Part shown: in pieces, positions 36,545 to 44,355 of the stretch
Layout of the letters: the number at the start of each line of letters is the position of its first letter
Numbering within the stretch: the stretch's first letter is position 1
Assembly: GCF_041051975.1 (NCBI RefSeq)
Contig: NZ_CP163435.1
Location: forward strand, 620,001-684,000
Length of the DNA: 64,000 bases
DNA from: Streptomyces sp. R21
GTDB taxonomy: Bacteria > Actinomycetota > Actinomycetes > Streptomycetales > Streptomycetaceae
Direction: 5' to 3'
The notes under the pieces: model-generated
Seen by the model: the letters and a program-made list of their open reading frames with translations, nothing else
The model's database searches: none
Told to the model about the DNA's origin: nothing
Translations under genes and position numbers: made by a program

Positions 36545-37251
36545 GAGCCCGCTCCCTCGCGGGTGTACTCCTCGTAGGTCCGGTACTCCACGCCCAGGCG
36601 CCCCAGGGTGTCGCGCAGTCCATAGCGGTCCAGGCCCAGTTCGCCCTGGAGGAAGGCGGCGCGGGACTTGGCCTCCTTGGCCTCGCGGGCCTCGGACGCC
36701 TCGGCCGTCCGGCGGGCGCGCTCGCGCGGGACGACGACCACGCCGTCGTCGTCGGCGAGGATCACGTCGCCGGGGCGGATCGCCTGGCCGTCGATGGCGA
36801 TCGGGACGTTGACAGAGCCGCCGGTGGCCTTCACGGTGCCCTGCGAGGAGACGGCTCGCGACCACGCGGCGAAGCCCATGTCGCGCAGCTCCTGGGTGTC
36901 CCGGACACCCGCGTTCGTCACGACGCCGCGCACCCCGCGCCGCTGGAGCGCGGTGGCGAACAGTTCGCCGAACATGCCGTCGATGGACGGGGAGGTGGTG
37001 GTGACGACCAGGATGTCGCCCTCGCCGCATTGCTCGACGGCAGCGTGGATCATGAGGTTGTCGCCGGGCCAGCTGAGCACGGTGACGGCCGTACCTGCGA
37101 CACGTACGCCTTGCTGGATGGGCCGAATCTCCGGGCCCAGCAGGCCCGTTCGGCCCATCGCCTCGCTGACGGTGGCCACGCCGAAGGCGGCCAGCGCCTC
37201 GACGTCGTGCGCGTCGGCCTTCGGCGGGTTGGTGACGACGATGCCGCTCAC
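36541..37251 (-). CDS. RraA/LigK-family aldolase, putative 4-carboxy-4-hydroxy-2-oxoadipate aldolase
   Basis: A 236-residue class II pyruvate aldolase of the RraA-like fold. The family motif is complete: G-D-N-L-M-I-H-A-A near residues 63-71, the G-E element F-G-E-L (about 94-97) and V-T-N-A-G-V-R-D with R117 and D118, equivalent to the catalytic Arg/Asp pair of HMG/CHA aldolase. The C-terminal extension (residues about 180-236) is typical of LigK/GalC rather than RraA. It should yield pyruvate and oxaloacetate. The start overlaps the upstream stop (GTGA). Confidence 0.88.
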   Translation of the reverse strand: MSGIVVTNPPKADAHDVEALAAFGVATVSEAMGRTGLLGPEIRPIQQGVRVAGTAVTVLSWPGDNLMIHAAVEQCGEGDILVVTTTSPSIDGMFGELFATALQRRGVRGVVTNAGVRDTQELRDMGFAAWSRAVSSQGTVKATGGSVNVPIAIDGQAIRPGDVILADDDGVVVVPRERARRTAEASEAREAKEAKSRAAFLQGELGLDRYGLRDTLGRLGVEYRTYEEYTREGAGS

Positions 37252-37997
37252 GCCAGCTCCTTCGCGATCTGCGGGTAGGGGCGCATGTACGCCTCGGCCA
37301 TGGTCTTGTGGGCGAGGCCCAGGTTCGGGCCGGCGTTCCGCTTGAGCTGGACGCCGCGGCGTACGGCGAGGTCGGTGTAGTAGTCCCACAGGTGCTGCTG
37401 GGCGCCGAGGCACTCCATGGCCTTGCGCTTGGTGTCCCAGACCTCGGTGATGTCGAGGAGCACCTCGGGCTTGAAGCCGCTCATCTCCGGCTGGTGCGGC
37501 TCGAAGAAGAAGACCGGCGGGGCTCCGATGATCTCGCCCTCGCCCGGGTAGCCGATGGCCTGGGCCAGCACGCGGGCCTGCAGCGCCATGCGGTTGGCGG
37601 CCGGGTGGTCGCCGTTGTACGGGTCCTCGGCCGGGTGGGTGAGGACGACGTCGGGCTGCGTCTCGCGGTAGACCGCGACGAGTTGGCCGGTCAGCTCGGC
37701 GGTGGCGACCAACGGGTAGTCGCCGGCGTCGAAGAAGCGGACCTCGGCGCCGAGGGTGGCGGCGGCCCGCTCGGCCTCGTCCCGGCGTATCGCCTTGATC
37801 TCCTCCAGGGACTTGCCCTCGCGCCAGGCCTTGGCGGACTCCCCGCGCTCGCCGAAGGTCAGACAGGCGATGGTGACCTTTTCGCCGCGGGAGGCGGCCA
37901 GGGCGATGGCTCCCCCGGCCCGCCACACGAAGTCCCCGGCGTGCGCGGTGACGACCAGTGTGGAGCGTGGGTTGGCGGGCGCGTTGCCATGCGTCAT
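37248..37997 (-). CDS. PIG-L-family hydrolase, putative 4-oxalomesaconate hydratase (GalB-like)
   Basis: A 249-residue PIG-L/LmbE-fold metalloprotein. The first zinc motif reads T-A-H-A-G-D (H19, D22) instead of the deacetylase A-H-P-D-D. The third ligand region is L-T-H-P-A-E-D-P-Y-N-G-D-H-P-A-A. Pseudomonas GalB, a 4-oxalomesaconate hydratase, is a member of this family; the neighbours here make that role the best reading. ATG at 37997 with GGAG about 11 bases upstream; first enzyme gene after the regulator. Confidence 0.85.
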   Translation of the reverse strand: MTHGNAPANPRSTLVVTAHAGDFVWRAGGAIALAASRGEKVTIACLTFGERGESAKAWREGKSLEEIKAIRRDEAERAAATLGAEVRFFDAGDYPLVATAELTGQLVAVYRETQPDVVLTHPAEDPYNGDHPAANRMALQARVLAQAIGYPGEGEIIGAPPVFFFEPHQPEMSGFKPEVLLDITEVWDTKRKAMECLGAQQHLWDYYTDLAVRRGVQLKRNAGPNLGLAHKTMAEAYMRPYPQIAKELA

Positions 37998-38043
37998 TGG
38001 TGAACTCTCCTAGCTGGACAGGTGCGCGCCCGCCTGCGACCTG

Positions 38044-38694
38044 TCAGTCGCGCAGCGCTTCGATCACGCTGCCCAGGTGGGCGCGGACGGCCGCTTCGGC
38101 CGCCTGCGGGTCCCTGGCCGTGATCGCTTCGATCATGGCCAGGTGTTCACTCAGGGACTGCTGGGGACGTCCCGGTCTCAGCGCGAGCTGGAAACGGTGG
38201 CGCACCAGTTGGGCGTTGAGCCGCTCCAGCAGTTCCACGGCCACGGCCTGGCCGGAGAACTCCCGGATCCGGGCGTGCAGTTCGTGATTGAGATCGGAGT
38301 ACGTCATCGGCTCGCCGTCGGCCACCGCCTTGGACATCGCCGCGCCCAGGTCGGCCAGCTCGGTGAGTTGCTCGTCACTGGCCGATACGGCCGCCTTGGC
38401 CGAGCACAGCCCTTCGAGGGCCATCCGGCACTCGGTGATGGCGACCGCCTCCTCGACGGTCACCACCCGGACCCGCGAACCGCGGTTGCGGATCCGCTCG
38501 ACCAGTCCCTCCGACTCCAGCTCGATCAACGCCGCCCGGACGCTGGCCCGTGTCACACCGAACTGCTCGGCGAGTTCGTTCTCCACCAGCCGCTGCGCCG
38601 GTGCCATGTCTCCGCGCAGAATCGCCTGCCGCAGCTGCGCGAGCGCGTGCTGCTTGGCCTGCTCTCCGGTGCCTGGACGGGCTTCCTTCGGCAT
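38044..38694 (-). CDS. GntR family (FadR/FCD) transcriptional regulator of the gallate cluster
   Basis: A 216-residue regulator with an N-terminal winged helix (A-L-A-Q-L-R-Q-A-I-L-R-G-D-M-A-P, L-A-E-Q-F-G-V-T-R-A-S-V-R-A-A-L-I-E-L-E-S-E-G-L-V) and an all-helical FCD effector domain with metal-binding positions (D-L-N-H-E-L-H, S-E-H-L-A-M). It heads the enzyme operon (46 bases before the PIG-L gene) and has the ATTGTCAACAAT site in its own promoter, implying autoregulation. The effector is probably gallate or a pathway intermediate. Confidence 0.88.
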   Translation of the reverse strand: MPKEARPGTGEQAKQHALAQLRQAILRGDMAPAQRLVENELAEQFGVTRASVRAALIELESEGLVERIRNRGSRVRVVTVEEAVAITECRMALEGLCSAKAAVSASDEQLTELADLGAAMSKAVADGEPMTYSDLNHELHARIREFSGQAVAVELLERLNAQLVRHRFQLALRPGRPQQSLSEHLAMIEAITARDPQAAEAAVRAHLGSVIEALRD

Positions 38695-38746
38695 TGCGCC
38701 CTCCCTGAGTGAGTGCCTGTCGAACCTAAATCTAGGCCAACAGGAT

Positions 38747-38758
38747 TGTCAACAATTT
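38747..38758. promoter_or_regulatory. Predicted GntR operator in the regulator/operon promoter
   Basis: ATTGTCAACAAT (inverted ATTGT/ACAAT with a CA centre) overlaps a minus-strand TTGACA; TAGGTT follows after 18 bases as a possible -10. It lies about 55 bases upstream of the GntR start. Confidence 0.7.
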
Positions 38759-38825
38759 TGTTCTCCATATTGCTGATGCACTTCAGGGAAGCCGTTGCGC
38801 TGCATGACAGGAGGACCCGTGACGC

Positions 38826-39535
38826 TCAGGACGTCCCGGACTCGTCGAAACTGGCGAAGTAGGAGGCGGCCATGTCCTCGTCGCCGTGCCCCTGGGCGGC
38901 GGCGCGGCGGAAGCGTTCGGCTCCCGCCGCGGCCACGTCGAGGCGGACGCCGTGCCGCTCGCCCGCCTCGACGATCAGGCGGGCGTCCTTCTCGGCGGTG
39001 GCCACCGCGAAACTGGCCGGTGTGAGGCCGTCGTTGAGGATCAGGCCGGCCTTGGCGCGTAGATAGCCCATGTCGAGCGGGCCGCCGTCGATGATGTCGA
39101 AGAAGCCCTGCGGGTCCACGCCGAGGCCCTTGGCCAGCGCCAGGACTTCGGCGGTGCCGTGGGTGACGGCCAGCACCCAGCTGTTGGCCACCAGCTTGAG
39201 ACGGGTGGCGCTGCCCTGGGCCCCGTCCTCGCCGGTCCATACCGTGCGGGTGCCGACGGCGTCGAAGACGGGTGTCACGGCGTCGCGGGCGCCGCCTGCC
39301 GCATCGTCTCCAGGGCGGCGGCACCGTCGTAGAGCATGGTGAGGACTACGTCCGCACCCCGCACCGCCTCGGCGGGGGTGTCCGCGACCTGGACGCCGTC
39401 GGTGGTCAGCGGTTCGGCCTTGGCTCGCGTGCGGTTCCATGCCCGCACGGCATGTCCGGCCCGGGCCAGATTGCGGGCCATCGCGGCCCCCATGATCCCG
39501 GTCCCCAGGACGCTCACGGTGAGTTTGCCGGTCAT
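38826..39535 (-). pseudogene. NAD(P)-dependent oxidoreductase (HIBADH-like), internally deleted
   Basis: The N-terminal part from ATG at 39535 shows the Rossmann motif V-S-V-L-G-T-G-I-M-G-A-A-M-A-R-N-L-A-R-A-G and A-D-V-V-L-T-M-L-Y-D-G. It then runs to a stop near 39275. The C-terminal part continues in another frame from R-D-A-V-T-P-V-F-D-A-V-G-T-R through L-K-L-V-A-N-S-W (catalytic Lys region) to 38826. About 60 codons of the expected central region are missing at the join near 39290. The gene cannot make an active beta-hydroxyacid dehydrogenase. Confidence 0.82.
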
Positions 39536-39843
39536 GTCGTCACCTTCTTGCCCTCGCTGTGCGGTGATCGCCGCTGCGCGGTGCGGTCGCGCGGACGCAG
39601 CATCCGACACCTGGAACTCGTCGGGACCATCGTCGCCCGGTACGGCGACCGGACACAGGACCGGAGTGCGCCGTTCCGTACGTGTCGGCCGCGGGGCCCC
39701 GGCTGTTTGCGACCATGGCGCAGGTGAAGACCGCGGCACCGAGCCCGCGTTGACTGAGACGGGAGGGCTCGGCACCGCGGCCGGCGGTGCCCGGTATGAC
39801 GGGACGGACACCGCGTCCAGGGGGCGAGGTGATGTGCGGTGGG
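39536..39843. other. Gap without recognised features
   Basis: These 308 bases between the oxidoreductase remnant and the tannase stop show no convincing frame, hairpin or promoter-like pair. Confidence 0.5.
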
Positions 39844-41505
39844 TTACTTGGTGTAGCCCGTCACCTTGCCGATCCAGGTGATGAAGTCGGCGGCGTCGAT
39901 GTTCGACCCGTGGCCCTCGTCCCAGTAGTAGAGGGCGTTGACGTCGTCGCCGAGCTGCTCCAGGCTCGCGGCGAGGTTGGCGACGACCGAGAGCGAGGTG
40001 TCGCTGTCCTTGGTGCCGACGCGGATCCACCAGTGCTTCGAGCGGCCCGGGTTGTGCTGCCTGATGAACGGCATCGGGTTCATCAGGTGCAGTTTCTCGG
40101 GCAGGTCGCTGTCGAGGCGGGCGCTGCTGCCGCTCTCGTGCCGCAGGCTGTACAGCGTGAAGTGGCGGGCCTGGGTGGTGCCGGTGCCGAACTCGTTGTT
40201 CTCGCCCGCGGAGAGGTCGAAGGCGTCGAAGGCGGGCGTGTCCTTCTTCCGCGCCCCGACATGGGTGAGGAAGTCGGCCCAGGTGAAGGTCGCCCTGCCG
40301 CCCGACCAGGTGATGAACGTGTTGCTCGCCAGGTACGTCGAACGGTCGGCGTCCGAGAGGGACTTGAGGTAGGTCGTCGCCGATGGCTGGAGGTGGGTCT
40401 CCAGCAGGTAGTCGTCGAGGTTGCGCGCGGTGAGGGCGCCGAAGCCCTTGGCCCGGATCTTGAGGGAGGCCTGGTAGTCGGCGAACGCCGTGCTCAGGTC
40501 CTTGGAGACGGTCCGGTCGACGAGGGAGCCGGAGCTCAGCTTGTTGCCGCCCCAGTTCCACTCGTACGCCATGTCGGCGTGCTCCAGGTCGGTGATGGGG
40601 CACCAGTCGCCGCTGGCGAAGATCGAGTCGCTCGCGTCGGCCGCGCCGAGCTCCTTGAGGTACTTGTCGTAGAGCGGGCTGTCGCCGGACGCGCCGAGCA
40701 GGGCGGACAGCGCGCCGCCGGCGCTGGTGCCCGAGGAGACGATGCGGTCGGTGTTGCCGGGGATGCGGCCCTTGTTGAAGCGCACGTAGCGTACGGCGGC
40801 CTTCAGGTCCACGATGGCGGCCGGGGCGGTGCCGTAGTAGGTGCCGTCCGCGTCGGTGAGGGTGCGGCCGCGTGCGCCCGGCTCCACGACTACGTATCCC
40901 GCCGCGAGGGCGAGCTTGGCGTTGCTGACCATCCCGCCCTGGGCGTTCACCTGAGCGTTGCCGCCGGACGCGACCTCGCCCGTGCCGGTGGATGCCGGGG
41001 CACTGGCGGACGCGGCGGCGGATGCGGTGGACGAGGCACTGGCGGAGGCGCTGGTCGAGGCGCTGGGTGCGCCGCCGCCCGCGCCGCCGGGGATGCCGGT
41101 CATCCCGGCGGCGCCCACGCCGGTGGCGTCCGCGACGGACGAGGGCATGTAGCCGCCCACCGAGTTGGCGAAGAGGATCGGGGCGTGGGTCGCGTCGACG
41201 GTCTTCCCGTCGATCTCGACCGGAACGCTGACGATCAGGCTCTGGTACTTCTCGTCCACCGGGTCGGTGACGTAGGTGGTGGCCTTGTAGAAGTGGTACT
41301 TCACCGTCTTGTCGCCGGCGTCCGTGGTGATGGTCGTGGTCAGTTCCGTGTAGGCGTCCTTGTCGAACACCAGGGCGTCCGCGGACGTCGATCCGCTCTC
41401 GCCCGAGGCCTGGGCGTTCACGGCGATGCCGCCGATGGCCGCGACGCCCGCCGTCGCGCCGATCCCCATGACGACGGTCCTGCGCTTCACTGCCCTGTGC
41501 TTCAC
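39844..41505 (-). CDS. Secreted subtype-B tannase (tannin acyl hydrolase)
   Basis: A 553-residue exported esterase with GTG start. The N-terminus (K-R-R-T-V-V-M-G followed by a hydrophobic stretch to about residue 33) is a Tat-like signal peptide. The nucleophile is S261 in V-S-S-G-T-S-A-G-G-A-L; W-D-E-G-H-G-S-N near the C-terminus supplies the likely His. The pattern Y-V-V-V-E-P-G-A-R-G-R, G-T-A-P-A-A-I-V-D-L-K-A-A-V-R-Y matches bacterial tannases that release gallate from gallotannins. An Ala/Ser/Gly-rich insert at about 135-182 is unusual. It has its own promoter with the cluster operator. Confidence 0.88.
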   Translation of the reverse strand: MKHRAVKRRTVVMGIGATAGVAAIGGIAVNAQASGESGSTSADALVFDKDAYTELTTTITTDAGDKTVKYHFYKATTYVTDPVDEKYQSLIVSVPVEIDGKTVDATHAPILFANSVGGYMPSSVADATGVGAAGMTGIPGGAGGGAPSASTSASASASSTASAAASASAPASTGTGEVASGGNAQVNAQGGMVSNAKLALAAGYVVVEPGARGRTLTDADGTYYGTAPAAIVDLKAAVRYVRFNKGRIPGNTDRIVSSGTSAGGALSALLGASGDSPLYDKYLKELGAADASDSIFASGDWCPITDLEHADMAYEWNWGGNKLSSGSLVDRTVSKDLSTAFADYQASLKIRAKGFGALTARNLDDYLLETHLQPSATTYLKSLSDADRSTYLASNTFITWSGGRATFTWADFLTHVGARKKDTPAFDAFDLSAGENNEFGTGTTQARHFTLYSLRHESGSSARLDSDLPEKLHLMNPMPFIRQHNPGRSKHWWIRVGTKDSDTSLSVVANLAASLEQLGDDVNALYYWDEGHGSNIDAADFITWIGKVTGYTK

Positions 41506-41594
41506 GGTTGCCTCTCCCCTGCGCGACTCCGGACCGGCGCGCTTCGCCTGGCCCTCTGATCTTGCACTTGCGAACGTAGGCGGCCCCCTTCTCG

Positions 41595-41606
41595 ATTGTC
41601 AACAAT
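41595..41606. promoter_or_regulatory. Predicted GntR operator upstream of the tannase
   Basis: ATTGTCAACAAT, identical to the site at 38747, lies 90 bases upstream of the tannase GTG. A second GTTGAC (41610-41615) follows immediately, as at the importer site. Confidence 0.7.
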
Positions 41607-41634
41607 TCTGTTGACTCCACAGGACTCCCATAGC

Positions 41635-41724
41635 CACTCACAGGACACCCCCAACAGGGCCCGCATTGCGGCCACTTGCGGAGTAGGCATTTCACTCACG
41701 GGACAGCCCGCCCTCAGGGCCCGC
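41635..41724. repeat. Imperfect direct repeat in the tannase/esterase intergenic region
   Basis: CACTCACAGGACA (41635-41647) and CAGGGCCCGC (41655-41664) recur as CACTCACGGGACA (41693-41705) and CAGGGCCCGC (41715-41724). A roughly 30-base unit appears duplicated. Confidence 0.6.
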
Positions 41725-41744
41725 CGCTGTGTTAGTTTCAACCC

Positions 41745-41775
41745 GTTCCATCAACAGGTTTCCTGATGATGGAAC
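41745..41775. promoter_or_regulatory. 9-bp inverted repeat upstream of the alpha/beta hydrolase gene
   Basis: GTTCCATCA (41745-41753) and TGATGGAAC (41767-41775) flank a 13-base centre, 59 bases before the start codon at 41834. It could be an operator for a second regulator or a leader hairpin. Confidence 0.55.
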
Positions 41776-41833
41776 TCGACAATCAACTCGGCAGTCATTC
41801 GGCAATCAAGCGGACTCGACCGAACGGAGCCAC

Positions 41834-42784
41834 ATGTCCCTCCTGGCCCGGCCCACGGTGGCCTCCTTCGCCGCCAAGGCGATGCAGCGTCTCGCCTTGC
41901 TCGCGGACCGACGCCCGGGTGGTCGCGGGTCCGCGGCGTCGTCGCACGCCCGCTTTCCCGAATTCCCCCGCGCTGTCAGCGAGTTGACGATCCCGACCTC
42001 AGTCGCCCCGGCCCGGGTCACGGTGTACCGGCCGGAGACGCAAGGACCGCCGCCACCCGTGCACGTGAACTTCCACGGTGGCGGGTACGTCATGCCGCTG
42101 ACCGAGATCGACGACCCGTTCTGCCGTTTCCTCGCCTCGGAGGCGGGCGTCGTCGTGATCAACGTGGACTACGCCGTCGCCCCGCAGCACCGGTTCCCCG
42201 CACCGCCCCGGCAGGCGTACGAGGTCGTCCGATGGGTCGCCGCGCACGGCAAGGAGAACGACTGGGACGGCAGCCGGCTCTCCGTGGGCGGCCAGAGCGC
42301 CGGAGGCGGCCTCGCCGCGGCCGTGGCCCGCCAGGCCCTGGAGGAGGGTGGCCCTTCGATCGCGCTCCAGATCCTCCACTATCCCCCGCTCGATCTCGCG
42401 ACGAGCGCCAAGGACAAGCATGCCGCCATCGCCAAGCCGCTGCTCCGCCCGTGGATGGCCGAGGTCTTCGACTCGTCGTACGTGCCGGACCCCCGGAAGC
42501 GGGCCGACCGGCTCGTGTCGCCCGCGCACCCGTCGGACACCGCGGACCTGACGGGCATCGCCCCGGCCCTGGTGGTCACGGCGGAGTACGACCTTCTCAA
42601 GGCGGAGGGAGTCCGCTACGCCGAGCGTCTTCGGCAGGCGGGAGCGCTGGTCGAGCACTACGACGTACCGGAGGCGGACCACGGGTACGACGGCAACGAC
42701 GACGAAAAGGCCCGCCATGTCTATGCCCTGATTGCCCGTCAGGTGCGGCGCGCCGTCAACGCCGGGGCGCCCGACGCCACTTGA
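41834..42784 (+). CDS. Alpha/beta hydrolase (hormone-sensitive-lipase family esterase)
   Basis: A 316-residue carboxylesterase without a signal peptide. The oxyanion motif is H-G-G-G-Y, and the nucleophile elbow G-Q-S-A-G-G-G-L contains the catalytic Ser. The acid is in E-Y-D-L-L-K, and the His in E-A-D-H-G-Y. It is divergent from the tannase gene and may hydrolyse esters produced from tannins, but this rests on position only. ATG at 41834 with GGAG just upstream; an in-frame ATG at 41729 lies before the inverted repeat and is unlikely. Confidence 0.88.
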   Translation: MSLLARPTVASFAAKAMQRLALLADRRPGGRGSAASSHARFPEFPRAVSELTIPTSVAPARVTVYRPETQGPPPPVHVNFHGGGYVMPLTEIDDPFCRFLASEAGVVVINVDYAVAPQHRFPAPPRQAYEVVRWVAAHGKENDWDGSRLSVGGQSAGGGLAAAVARQALEEGGPSIALQILHYPPLDLATSAKDKHAAIAKPLLRPWMAEVFDSSYVPDPRKRADRLVSPAHPSDTADLTGIAPALVVTAEYDLLKAEGVRYAERLRQAGALVEHYDVPEADHGYDGNDDEKARHVYALIARQVRRAVNAGAPDAT

Positions 42785-42885
42785 GGGAGCCGGGCGCTGC
42801 CGTCACTCAGGTCCTGCCAGGACCAGGTCCCTCAATGCCGGAGCTCCGGCAGCTCAACCCGAGGCGTCGAGGACACGTCGCAGAA

Positions 42886-43401
42886 TCAGGCGGTGCCCGC
42901 CGTCTCCGTGGCGCCCTTGTCGAACTCGGCGGCGGTGGCGAGGAAGTCGTCGACCATGCGGTGGAAGAGGGTGGCCAGCTGCCGCAGATCCTCGGGCTTC
43001 CAGTCGGCCAGGGCCATCTGCATACCGCGGGTACCCGCCTCGCGGATGCGGTCCACGGCGCTCTGCCCGGTGTCCGTCAGCTGGATGCGCTGAGCCCGGC
43101 GGTCGTCGGGGTCCGGCACGCGGGTCACATACCCGGACTTCTCCAGTTGCTGCACCTGCCGGGTCACGTGCGAGGCCTCCACACCCAGACGGTTCGCCAG
43201 CTCCCCCGGGCGCAACGGCTCCTCGTCGGCGATCTGCCGCAGCAGCGCCACGGCCGCCCGGTCCAGCGGGACCCCGGCCAGCGCCATCAACCGCTCGTGC
43301 TGGCGCGCCCGGCTGCCCAGATACGTGACACGGGTCAGGGCCCGCTCGATCTCGGTCACTTCCGGTGATGCGGGACCGGCTCCCAGCGGTGGTGTGGACA
43401 T
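42886..43401 (-). CDS. MarR family transcriptional regulator
   Basis: A 171-residue winged-helix regulator: L-D-R-A-A-V-A-L-L-R-Q-I-A-D-E-E-P-L-R-P-G-E-L-A-N-R-L-G-V-E-A-S-H-V-T-R-Q-V-Q-Q-L-E, then the wing D-P-D-D-R-R-A-Q-R-I. The family senses aromatic acids or stress compounds. Its target is unclear; a TA-rich palindrome-like stretch just upstream (43411-43445) is the probable autoregulatory site. ATG at 43401 is preferred over a GTG three codons earlier. Confidence 0.85.
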   Translation of the reverse strand: MSTPPLGAGPASPEVTEIERALTRVTYLGSRARQHERLMALAGVPLDRAAVALLRQIADEEPLRPGELANRLGVEASHVTRQVQQLEKSGYVTRVPDPDDRRAQRIQLTDTGQSAVDRIREAGTRGMQMALADWKPEDLRQLATLFHRMVDDFLATAAEFDKGATETAGTA

Positions 43402-43501
43402 ACGAACCACTTTACCATCTCGTTGCGTAACTCAAGTAAGTTCATCTCGCGTCACCTGGCCGCGGTGGTGTGGACATGAGCGCCGCACCCTTTGGACCCC
43501 G

Positions 43502-44155
43502 TCAGGAGCGGGAAGTGACCGGCGCCAGCCACAGTCCGACGATCGCGTCGATCAGGCCAGTGGCGGTGTCGTGCCAGTTGGAACGGGGTGTGGGGGTGTT
43601 CTCGGCGAGTGCGCGTTCCCGCTCGGCGGACATGTGCACGATCAACTGGCGTGACATGGCGCCGCGTTCGGCGTGCACGTCGGCCGGGAGTTCGGGCAGG
43701 CAGCGGTTCAGTCCCTCGATGATCGGCCGGAGTGACGGGGCCGACAGGGACTCCTCGACCATGATCTCCTGGAGTACGGGGTCGGTCATCACCTGGGCGC
43801 AGAAGCGCGCGTACCAGGTGGGGCTGCCGAGGGCCGCCAGGTGCTCGGGCACCGGGCGCACCAGACAGTCCACCCAGTCCCGTACGTCCGTGGAGTCGCC
43901 CGTCTCCGCAAGCCTGCGCGCACGGATCCGCTCGATCTGCACGGCGTGCTTGCGGACGATCGCGCGGACCAGGTCGGCCTTGGTGCCGAAGTGGTAGCCG
44001 ACGGCGGTGTTGTTCCCCTGGCCCGCGGCCTCGCTGACCTGACGGTTCGAGACGGCGTACACCCCGTTCTCCGCGAAGAGCCGCTCCGCCGCGGTCAGGA
44101 TCAGCTCCCTGGTCGCGTTGACCTGCTCCGACCGCACCGTCGTCCTGCCCGCCAT
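43502..44155 (-). CDS. TetR family transcriptional regulator
   Basis: A 217-residue regulator with the TetR DNA-binding domain (T-R-E-L-I-L-T-A-A-E-R-L-F-A-E-N-G-V-Y-A-V-S-N-R-Q-V-S-E-A-A-G, then N-N-T-A-V-G-Y-H-F-G-T-K-A-D-L-V). It is divergent from the CaiB-type gene, with about 200 bases between them that contain a promoter and a perfect 12-base palindrome. It most likely represses that gene and may respond to an acyl-CoA. Confidence 0.88.
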   Translation of the reverse strand: MAGRTTVRSEQVNATRELILTAAERLFAENGVYAVSNRQVSEAAGQGNNTAVGYHFGTKADLVRAIVRKHAVQIERIRARRLAETGDSTDVRDWVDCLVRPVPEHLAALGSPTWYARFCAQVMTDPVLQEIMVEESLSAPSLRPIIEGLNRCLPELPADVHAERGAMSRQLIVHMSAERERALAENTPTPRSNWHDTATGLIDAIVGLWLAPVTSRS

Positions 44156-44295
44156 GCTCACCACCGCACCGGGACTTCGCGCGCCTGCGAGCGACGGCCA
44201 GTCCCTCGAGCCGCCGCACGTCCTCCACCGCACCGGCGGGTTCCAGCGAAGGAAGCCTACGCAACGGCGGGGGCGGCGTCGGCCGGGGCCTGCCG

Positions 44296-44350
44296 TTGAC
44301 AGGTGTTCGGGCGGACCCGTACAAAGCAGCGCAGAGGGCCTGTCGACAGG
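44296..44350 (+). promoter_or_regulatory. Promoter and palindromic operator of the CoA-transferase gene
   Basis: TTGACA (44296-44301), an 18-base spacer and TACAAA (44320-44325) form a good promoter. The perfect palindrome CCTGTCGACAGG (44339-44350) lies near the expected start of transcription, and TGTCGACAGGA is repeated across the start codon at 44357-44367. Confidence 0.65.
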
Positions 44351-44355
44351 ACCCC

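Noticed and set aside
36541..37251. RraA regulator of RNase E or a menG methyltransferase
   Set aside because: The extended C-terminus, Arg117/Asp118 pair and the gallate-pathway neighbours fit LigK/GalC aldolase better.
37248..37997. Mycothiol deacetylase (MshB-like)
   Set aside because: The first metal motif is A-H-A-G-D rather than A-H-P-D-D, and the operon context matches GalB-type hydratase.
34358..41606. ATTGTCAACAAT sites as chance promoter -35 elements only
   Set aside because: Two exact and one near-exact 12-mers upstream of three units of one cluster are better explained as an operator, though they also supply TTGACA.
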